Shown here: positions 57,593-64,000 of the stretch, in pieces
Layout: every line of letters begins with the position of its first letter
Position numbering within the stretch: the first letter of the stretch is position 1
From: Campylobacter fetus subsp. fetus
GTDB lineage: Bacteria > Campylobacterota > Campylobacteria > Campylobacterales > Campylobacteraceae
NCBI RefSeq assembly: GCF_900475935.1
Contig: NZ_LS483431.1
Location: forward strand, 496,001-560,000
Direction of reading: 5' to 3'
DNA length: 64,000 nt
Program-made: the position numbers and the translations under genes
The notes under the pieces: generated by a model
The model's input: only the letters and a program-made list of their open reading frames with translations
Database searches by the model: none
Told to the model about the DNA's origin: nothing

Positions 57593-58535
57593 AATAGAGG
57601 CAAAAGATCTGCAATCCGCCTATCTAAAAGCTGCAGAAGAGCTCCATTGTTCAGTTACTGATCTAACAGATATAAAAATAATCCAAAATCCAAGTAGAGG
57701 TCTTTTTGGGTTATTTAAAAAAGATGCCATTATAGAAGCTAATTGCTCCTCTCTAAGAAAACACCATGATTCTAAAAATAGTTTTAAAGAGTCTAAGAAT
57801 GACTCTTTTGAGTATAAAAAAGATAGAAAAAAACGTTCTACAAAATACCAAAACGATAAATTTGAAAAAAATGATAAACAAAAAGTAGAAAAACCTACAA
57901 AACCTGTAAATATATCAAATTTAGAAGATAAAAAAGAGCCTCTTGAAATTCATAAAGAGGTTAAAGAGATCTTGCATGAACCAAAAACCAAACGACTAGA
58001 GATAGATCACTCTATTTTTGATACTTTTCATAAGAGCGATGATGCTAAAAATTCGCCTACTAGGTTAAAACTAAAGCCAAACGACTGCATAGACGAGATA
58101 AGATCCGGATTAGAAAAATTATTTAAAGCAAGCTGCTTTGAGATAGAAATTTCAGATGTAAGTGAATTTGATAATGAAACACTTTTTATTAAGCTAGATG
58201 GAGCTGACGCTGCACTTTTAATCGGCAAAGAGGGATATCGTTATAAAGCTATATCATACCTTCTTTTCAACTGGATAAACTCAAAATACAATCTTGGAAT
58301 TCGCTTAGAAATAGCCGAGTTTTTAAAAAATCAAGAGAGTGGGATAGCTGCATATTTATCAGGAGTTATCGATAGAGTAGAGACTACAGGAAGGGCTCAA
58401 ACAAAACCTCTTGATGGAGTTTTAGTTAAGATAGCACTTGAGCAGCTAAGACAGAGATTTCCTAATAAATATGTCGGTATAAAAAGCGGCGATGAAGGTC
58501 GCTATGTAGTCGTAAATGACTTTTACAAAAAATGA
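57582..58535 (+). CDS. jag: Jag/KhpB-type RNA-binding protein
   Basis: A 317-residue protein. The Jag N-terminal domain (residues 1-55: VKIEAKDLQSAYLKAAEEL, GLFGLFKKDA) is followed by a Lys/Asp/Ser-rich linker (about 60-165), a KH domain (about 165-240, LIGKEGYRYKAISYLLF) and an R3H-like domain (about 245-315). The R3H motif seems degenerate: the place of R-x3-H reads LDGVLVKIAL. It overlaps yidC by 11 bases and mnmE by 4. KhpB proteins bind many small RNAs. Confidence 0.92.
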   Translation: MSVKIEAKDLQSAYLKAAEELHCSVTDLTDIKIIQNPSRGLFGLFKKDAIIEANCSSLRKHHDSKNSFKESKNDSFEYKKDRKKRSTKYQNDKFEKNDKQKVEKPTKPVNISNLEDKKEPLEIHKEVKEILHEPKTKRLEIDHSIFDTFHKSDDAKNSPTRLKLKPNDCIDEIRSGLEKLFKASCFEIEISDVSEFDNETLFIKLDGADAALLIGKEGYRYKAISYLLFNWINSKYNLGIRLEIAEFLKNQESGIAAYLSGVIDRVETTGRAQTKPLDGVLVKIALEQLRQRFPNKYVGIKSGDEGRYVVVNDFYKK

Positions 58536-59848
58536 ATATAGTCGCACTTGCTAGCGCTTATGGCGTTGGAAGTATTTCGATAGTAAGATTAAGCGGAGAT
58601 GGTGCTTATGATCTGGCGATAAATTTATGTAAAAAACCTCTTATTCCGCGCTATGCTCATCTAAGAAAATTGTATTGTGAAAATATGGTTTTTTTGGATG
58701 AAGCCATAGTTATTTATTATAAAGCTCCATTTAGTTTTACGGGTGAGGATGTTGTGGAGTTTCAAACTCACGGCGGCGTTGTTGTAGCAAATTTAATTAT
58801 AGATGAACTTTTAAGGCTCGGAGCTAGAGTGGCAAATCCCGGAGAGTTTAGTAAAAGAGCTTTTTTAAACGGCAAAATGGATCTAGTTAAAGCCGAAAGC
58901 ATACAAAGCCTCATAAATGCTAGAAGCGAGGGCGCGGCTAAGATTTTAGCTAGAACAATGAATGGAGAGCTTAGCGTTTTTGTAAATTCATTAAGAGATG
59001 AGCTTATAAAAATACTTGCTTATACTGAAACCTGCATAGATTACGCTGATGATGATCTGCCTAGCGACATTCTACATAGTTCAAAAGATCTACTTTTAAA
59101 TTCCTACAAAAAACTAGAGCATATTATAAATATTTCAAATTCAAAAAAAGGTCTTATCGATGGATATAAAGTAGCTATAATTGGTAGGCCAAATGTCGGT
59201 AAGAGTTCTATTTTAAATTCACTTTTACACTATGAAAGAGCTATCACTAGCGAGACTGCCGGTACTACTAGAGATACTATAGAAGAGCAGATAAAATTTG
59301 GATCTCATTTGGTTCGTATCATCGATACTGCGGGTATTAGAGATGAGTTTGATAGTAGTATAGAAGCCGCCGGAATAGAGTATTCAAAAAGAGCCGCAAG
59401 AGAAGCCGATATTATATTTTGTGTATTTGATAGCTCACAAAAAGCTAGTTTAGAAGATAGGCAAATTTTGGAATTTATATCAAATTTAAATAAAAAAACT
59501 ATTTATGTATTAAACAAATCCGATTTGGAATTTAAATTTGATATAAGCTTAAATGCTGTTTTAGTATCTGCTAAGCTAGACTCTACTCCGCTTAGTAAAG
59601 AGCTTGAGTCTTACTTAAACTCACAAGATACAAACGATATAATGCTAAGCTCAAATCGACAAATAGAAGCTTCAAGGTTAGCTAGCGAGGCGATTAAAAA
59701 TGCACTTGAATTGTTAAATGAAAGTGAGTTAGAGTTATTTGCTTATGAATTAAATATCGCTTTAAAACATATAGGAAGTATAACAAAACCTATGGAAAAT
59801 AGTGAATTATTAGACAAGATGTTTAGCAGTTTTTGCTTAGGAAAATAA
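58532..59848 (+). CDS. mnmE: tRNA modification GTPase MnmE
   Basis: A 438-residue GTPase for the 5-carboxymethylaminomethyl or 5-taurinomethyl-type change at U34 of tRNAs, with MnmG. The N-terminal tetrahydrofolate-binding domain begins IVALASAYGVGSISIVRLSG. The G domain has GRPNVGKSS, TAGTTRD, DTAG and NKSD. The C-terminus is CLGK with the catalytic Cys four from the end. It is shorter than E. coli MnmE (454) but complete. Confidence 0.96.
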   Translation: MNIVALASAYGVGSISIVRLSGDGAYDLAINLCKKPLIPRYAHLRKLYCENMVFLDEAIVIYYKAPFSFTGEDVVEFQTHGGVVVANLIIDELLRLGARVANPGEFSKRAFLNGKMDLVKAESIQSLINARSEGAAKILARTMNGELSVFVNSLRDELIKILAYTETCIDYADDDLPSDILHSSKDLLLNSYKKLEHIINISNSKKGLIDGYKVAIIGRPNVGKSSILNSLLHYERAITSETAGTTRDTIEEQIKFGSHLVRIIDTAGIRDEFDSSIEAAGIEYSKRAAREADIIFCVFDSSQKASLEDRQILEFISNLNKKTIYVLNKSDLEFKFDISLNAVLVSAKLDSTPLSKELESYLNSQDTNDIMLSSNRQIEASRLASEAIKNALELLNESELELFAYELNIALKHIGSITKPMENSELLDKMFSSFCLGK

Positions 59849-59866
59849 TCTTTTTAGAGGTGAAAA

Positions 59867-62062
59867 ATGGACAAAAAAATAGTTAAAGCTCATAAAATAA
59901 GTGATAGCGAGTATGCAAAGATATTAGAAATTCTTGGCCGTGAGCCAAATTTGCTTGAACTTGGGATATTTTCAGCTATGTGGAGCGAGCATTGTAGCTA
60001 TAAATCAAGTAAAAAATACCTAAACGGTTTTCCGACTAAAGCTCCTTGGGTTATACAAGGACCGGGTGAAAATGCCGGAGTTATTGACTGCGGAGATGGC
60101 GTGGCTGCCGTATTTAAGATGGAAAGCCACAATCATCCAAGCTTTATAGAGCCTTTTCAAGGAGCAGCGACTGGAGTCGGCGGTATTTTCAGAGATATAT
60201 TTACTATGGGAGCTAGAGTCGAGGCTAGTTTAAACTCTCTTAGATTTGGTGAGATAAGAGGAGAGGATCCTTTAAATAGACACCAAAGATATCTTGTAAA
60301 AGGCGTTGTAGGCGGTATCGGTCACTATGGAAATTGTATGGGAGTTCCTACTGTAGGAGGCGAAACCACGTTTGATCCTAGTTTTAATGGAAATATTTTG
60401 GTTAATGCTTTTGCCCTTGGAATTTGTAAAAAAAATGAGATATTTTACGCTAAAGCAGAAGGCGTTGGAAATCCAGTAATTTATGTAGGTTCAAAAACAG
60501 GTCGTGATGGTCTAGGCGGCGCAGTTATGGCAAGCGATAGTTTTAATGAAGAAAATAAAAGCTTACGTCCAACTGTTCAAGTAGGCGATCCGTTTGCTGA
60601 GAAGCTGCTCATGGAAGCTTGTTTGGAGTTATTTAAACAAGATTATATAGTAGGTATTCAAGATATGGGTGCAGCAGGGCTTACTTCTAGCAGTTTTGAG
60701 ATGGCAGGACACAGTAGCAGTGGTATGAAAATGTATCTCGATAAAGTTCCTATGAGAGAAGATGGTATGACTCCATATGATCTTATGCTTAGTGAATCTC
60801 AAGAAAGAATGCTTATTTGCGCTAAAAAAGGTTGCGAAGATAAGATAAAAGAGATATTTGCAAAATGGGATCTCTCGGCTGAAATCATAGGTGAGGTAAC
60901 AGATACTGGTATTATGGAGTTATTCTGGCATGATGAGTTAGTAGGAAGTATTCCTATAGATCCGCTTAGCGAGGCTGCGCCTGTGCTTGATAGAGCCGTC
61001 AAAAGACCTGCTTATCTAGGCGAGATAAAGGATTTAAATTTAGAAAATTATCCTAAATTTAAAAATCAAGATGCATTTTTGAAGCTATTAAAAGATCCAA
61101 ATATAAGCAATAAATCATTGATTTATGATCAATATGATGCAAATATCGGCACAAATACGATTAAAAAACCGGGAAATCTAGGTGCTGCTATTATAAGAAT
61201 AAAAGAAAACGGCAGAGCCATTAGTATGGGTATGGAGTGCAACACTAGACATAATTACGTAAATCCAAAAATCGGTGCAGCAGCAGCAGTCGCGGCAAGC
61301 GGCAGAAAAGTTGCTATGAGTGGCGCAACTCCGCTAGCTATAACTGATTGTTTGAACTACGGAAATCCGCAAAATCCAGAAGTTATGTGGCAGTTTGCAA
61401 ATGGCTGTGAGGGTATAAAAGAAGCGTGCGCCGCTTTGCAAACCCCGGTAGTTAGCGGAAATGTTAGTTTATATAATGAAACAGATGGAGTAAGCGTTCA
61501 ACCGACGCCCGCTATAGTAACTGTTGGAGTAAATGAGAACGCAGACAAGAGCCTAAATAGTATTTTTAAAAACTCAGGTACAGCCGTATATTTGCTAGGC
61601 GATACTAGCGGAGAGTTTGGCGGAAGTTTATATGTGAATGCCTTATATGGAGTTTGCAAAGGCGAGTTGAAGGAGATCGACTATAAAAAAGAGAGAGCTC
61701 TTTGGGACCTTGTTATAGAGGCAAATAAAATAGGTATTTTAGAGTTTGCGAATTCCGTAGGAGTAGGTGGAGTTGCTATGACTTTGGCCAAAATGAGCGC
61801 CGTTTCAAATTTAGGTTTTGATGGCGAATGTAAATTTGATGATTCAAAATGGATTTTTGATGAAAGTTTTTCACGCGCCGTTGTTGGAGTAAAAGATGAG
61901 AGTAAATTTAAAGAATTAGCAGATAAACACTCTGTCAAATTTGAAAAAATCGGCTTAAGCACAGGAGAAATATTTAGACTAAATGATATTAAAATAAATT
62001 TAAATGAACTAAAAAATATATATTTTAATGAGTTCTCTAAAATAATTAAAAGCGAAGATTGA
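59867..62062 (+). CDS. purL: Phosphoribosylformylglycinamidine synthase, PurL subunit
   Basis: A 731-residue small-type PurL, which works with separate PurS and PurQ. Markers are [28 protein letters not shown] at the start, [25 protein letters not shown] with the active-site His, [16 protein letters not shown], and the second half from [12 protein letters not shown] to VVGVKDE. It makes FGAM in purine synthesis. It starts 18 bases after mnmE and its stop overlaps the next start. Confidence 0.97.
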   Translation: MDKKIVKAHKISDSEYAKILEILGREPNLLELGIFSAMWSEHCSYKSSKKYLNGFPTKAPWVIQGPGENAGVIDCGDGVAAVFKMESHNHPSFIEPFQGAATGVGGIFRDIFTMGARVEASLNSLRFGEIRGEDPLNRHQRYLVKGVVGGIGHYGNCMGVPTVGGETTFDPSFNGNILVNAFALGICKKNEIFYAKAEGVGNPVIYVGSKTGRDGLGGAVMASDSFNEENKSLRPTVQVGDPFAEKLLMEACLELFKQDYIVGIQDMGAAGLTSSSFEMAGHSSSGMKMYLDKVPMREDGMTPYDLMLSESQERMLICAKKGCEDKIKEIFAKWDLSAEIIGEVTDTGIMELFWHDELVGSIPIDPLSEAAPVLDRAVKRPAYLGEIKDLNLENYPKFKNQDAFLKLLKDPNISNKSLIYDQYDANIGTNTIKKPGNLGAAIIRIKENGRAISMGMECNTRHNYVNPKIGAAAAVAASGRKVAMSGATPLAITDCLNYGNPQNPEVMWQFANGCEGIKEACAALQTPVVSGNVSLYNETDGVSVQPTPAIVTVGVNENADKSLNSIFKNSGTAVYLLGDTSGEFGGSLYVNALYGVCKGELKEIDYKKERALWDLVIEANKIGILEFANSVGVGGVAMTLAKMSAVSNLGFDGECKFDDSKWIFDESFSRAVVGVKDESKFKELADKHSVKFEKIGLSTGEIFRLNDIKINLNELKNIYFNEFSKIIKSED

Positions 62063-62802
62063 TGCATATTTTCATTATAATTGCGATTGTTGTTGCTATT
62101 TTTTATATTCTTAGTAAGAGTTATATAAAAAAACCCACCGTAAATTTCGGCGGAAATTTTGATAATAGATCTTTTGATATTTTAGATGCTAAGTTTTTCG
62201 TAAGACTTATAGCAAAAGTTGCAAAAAGCGATGGAGTTGTATCTAAAGAAGAGGCTTATTATATATCTTTAATATTTGATGATATATGCAATAAACTTAA
62301 AAATGCAAGTATCAGATATGAATTAAAAGAAACTTACGAAATAGAAAAAAATAGTTCAAATACTGCATTTAGCATAGCTTTAGAGTATAAGACCAAGCTT
62401 AAGCTTAGTGAGCAAGCTTGTGTAAATATAGTTATGTTTTTACTAAATTTAGCTTACATAGACGGCGAGTTCAACAGCGCTGAAAAAGAGATCTTAAATG
62501 AAGTTTGTGACGGATTTGGTATCGGTAAGTTTATAAAAGATACTCTGTTTGAGCGTTTTGAAAGCGAGTTTAGAAATAAACAAAGTAACCAAAATACTAC
62601 TAACAAAGATCCGTATGAGGTTTTAGAGATCAATAAAGACGCTAGTTTTGATGAGATAAAAAAACAATATAGAAAACTTGCTAAACAAAATCATCCTGAT
62701 TTCTTAATGGGGGCAGACGAAAAAGTCATTAGTAACGCTACAAAGAGACTTCAAGAGATAAATGAAGCTTACGCGGATTTAAAAGCTAAGTTTGGAAAAT
62801 AG
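62062..62802 (+). CDS. DjlA-like membrane-anchored J-domain protein with TerB-like domain
   Basis: A 246-residue protein. The ATG at 62062 (TGATG, touching the purL stop) is chosen over a TTG 3 bases earlier. It has an N-terminal membrane segment (about residues 3-20), a TerB-like helical domain (about 44-165, [20 protein letters not shown] and [14 protein letters not shown]), and a C-terminal J domain (about 183-246) with the HPD motif ([10 protein letters not shown]). It should stimulate DnaK at the membrane. Its C. jejuni equivalent also lies between purL and purH. Confidence 0.9.
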   Translation: MHIFIIIAIVVAIFYILSKSYIKKPTVNFGGNFDNRSFDILDAKFFVRLIAKVAKSDGVVSKEEAYYISLIFDDICNKLKNASIRYELKETYEIEKNSSNTAFSIALEYKTKLKLSEQACVNIVMFLLNLAYIDGEFNSAEKEILNEVCDGFGIGKFIKDTLFERFESEFRNKQSNQNTTNKDPYEVLEINKDASFDEIKKQYRKLAKQNHPDFLMGADEKVISNATKRLQEINEAYADLKAKFGK

Positions 62803-62829
62803 ATATTAAATTTAAAAAAGGAGAGATTT

Positions 62830-64000
62830 ATGAGAGCGCTTATCAGTGTGAGCGATAAAAGCGGGATCGAGCATTTTGCAAAAGGACTTGAAAGCTTAGG
62901 TTTTGAGATTTTGAGTACCGGCGGAACTTATAAAACATTAAAAGAAGCAAATTTAAAAGTGGTCGAAGTCAGTGATTATACCAAAAGTCCTGAGATGTTT
63001 GAGGGTCGCGTAAAGACTTTGCATCCAAAAATTCACGGTGGAATTTTACATAAAAGAGATGACGCTAGTCATGTAAAACAAGCAGGTGATTTTGGTATCG
63101 GCGCCATAGATTTAGTTTGCGTAAATTTATATCCGTTTAAAGAGACCACTATCCGAACTGATGATTTTGGCGAGATCATCGAAAATATTGATATCGGCGG
63201 TCCTGCTATGGTAAGAAGTGCGGCAAAAAACTTTAAAGATGTTATCATAGTAACGGACGTAAATGACTACGACACGGTTTTAGAAGCTCTAAAAACCAGC
63301 AGCGATAGCTATGAGTTTAGACTGGGTATGATGATAAAAGCATTCGAGCACACCGCTAGTTACGACTCTATGATAGCAAATTATATGAACGATAGATTTA
63401 AAGGTGGTTTTGGCGAAAAAAGATTTATAAGTGCGGCAAAAGTGTTTGAATGTAGATACGGCGAAAATCCTCATCAAAAAGGTGCTGCTTACGAGTTTGA
63501 CAGCTTTTTGAGTTTAAATTTTACTCAGCTAAAAGGCGAAGCAAGTTTCAATAACATGACAGATATCAACTCAGCCGTTTCTATCGCTAGTAGTTTTGGA
63601 GATACTCCTGCGGTAGCTATCTGTAAACACGCAAACCCTTGCGGTTTTGCTATAGGTAAAGATGTTTTAGATAGCTATGAAAAAGCTTTGAAATGTGATC
63701 CTGTTAGTGCATTTGGCGGAGTAGTAGCGATAAATGGAACTCTCACAAAAGAGCTTGCGCTTAAGACTAAAGAGATATTTATAGAAGTTATCATCGCTGC
63801 AAACGTTGAAGACGGCGTTTTAGAAATTTATAGTGATAAAAAACGTACAAAAATCTTTACTCAAAATAACAAATACCTTGTGCAATCAGGCGATAAATGG
63901 GATTTTAAACACATAGATGGCGGTTTCGTGTTTCAAGAAAAAGATTACGTGAGCGATGATGAAGTTGCAAATGCAAAATTAGTAACCAAAAAACAAGCGG
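62830..64000 (+). CDS. purH: Bifunctional AICAR formyltransferase/IMP cyclohydrolase (3' end beyond window)
   Basis: An open frame of about 390 residues from the ATG at 62830 to the window end; full-length PurH is about 510. It starts [20 protein letters not shown], followed by [30 protein letters not shown] (IMP cyclohydrolase domain), then the transformylase domain with [24 protein letters not shown] and [13 protein letters not shown]. It carries out the last two steps of IMP synthesis. RBS AAAAGGAGA. It is part of the run purL, djlA-like, purH. Confidence 0.96.
   Translation, partial: MRALISVSDKSGIEHFAKGLESLGFEILSTGGTYKTLKEANLKVVEVSDYTKSPEMFEGRVKTLHPKIHGGILHKRDDASHVKQAGDFGIGAIDLVCVNLYPFKETTIRTDDFGEIIENIDIGGPAMVRSAAKNFKDVIIVTDVNDYDTVLEALKTSSDSYEFRLGMMIKAFEHTASYDSMIANYMNDRFKGGFGEKRFISAAKVFECRYGENPHQKGAAYEFDSFLSLNFTQLKGEASFNNMTDINSAVSIASSFGDTPAVAICKHANPCGFAIGKDVLDSYEKALKCDPVSAFGGVVAINGTLTKELALKTKEIFIEVIIAANVEDGVLEIYSDKKRTKIFTQNNKYLVQSGDKWDFKHIDGGFVFQEKDYVSDDEVANAKLVTKKQA

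Overview
This 64 kb window is chromosomal DNA of a Campylobacter species. The 16S rRNA sequence looks like the C. fetus / C. hyointestinalis / C. iguaniorum clade, judged from memory without a search. Other signs are the low G+C, the small tightly overlapping genes, TTG and GTG starts, T-rich promoters with strong -10 boxes, and gene order matching several C. jejuni blocks (rnpA-yidD-yidC-jag-mnmE-purL-purH, peb4-fba, ftr1-p19-ABC, aguA-CDF-aguB). No phage, insertion sequence, CRISPR array or clear genomic island is visible.

Layout. 1-5.1 kb: the start of a TlpA-like lipoprotein on the minus strand, then 5-formyl-THF cyclo-ligase, RNase Y, a SYLF protein, a DedA protein and a DUF945-like protein. 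5.1-11.3 kb: an rRNA operon (16S, tRNA-Ala, 23S, 5S) with long processing stems. Its 23S gene carries an intervening sequence, and it has no tRNA-Ile. 11.6-22.7 kb: a ComEA-like protein, a soluble CZB chemoreceptor, bioA, nth, peb4, fba, a MotA-like/OmpA-like pair that resembles ZorA/ZorB, a PLP enzyme, hisD and flaC. 22.7-27.4 kb: an acyltransferase, rpoD, and two flagellar rod genes led by a clear sigma-54 promoter.

27.6-35.2 kb is an iron-uptake operon with a probable Fur box. It encodes an FTR1 permease, P19, a DUF2318-YHS membrane protein, two FtsX-type permeases, an ATPase and a thioredoxin lipoprotein. 35.2-38 kb encodes agmatine-to-putrescine conversion with a cation exporter between the two enzymes. 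38-50 kb holds transporters (GltS, MATE, MHS, NSS), a YgjP-type metalloprotein, a two-component system, an ABC-F ATPase, an M48 protease, PrmC and a DUF4149 protein. 50-55 kb holds a FlxA-like protein with a possible sigma-28 promoter, a YbgC thioesterase, an unrecognised secreted protein, a divergent uracil-DNA-glycosylase-like protein, a GNAT enzyme, and AmtB with GlnK. 55-64 kb runs from rpmH to a truncated purH.

Most of the window is core genome. The best candidates for under-described biology are the ZorAB-like pair without Zorya effectors, the 23S intervening sequence with its nested inverted repeats, the overlap of two reading frames over a tandem repeat at the cyclo-ligase/RNase Y junction, and the DNA-glycosylase homologue with altered active-site motifs.
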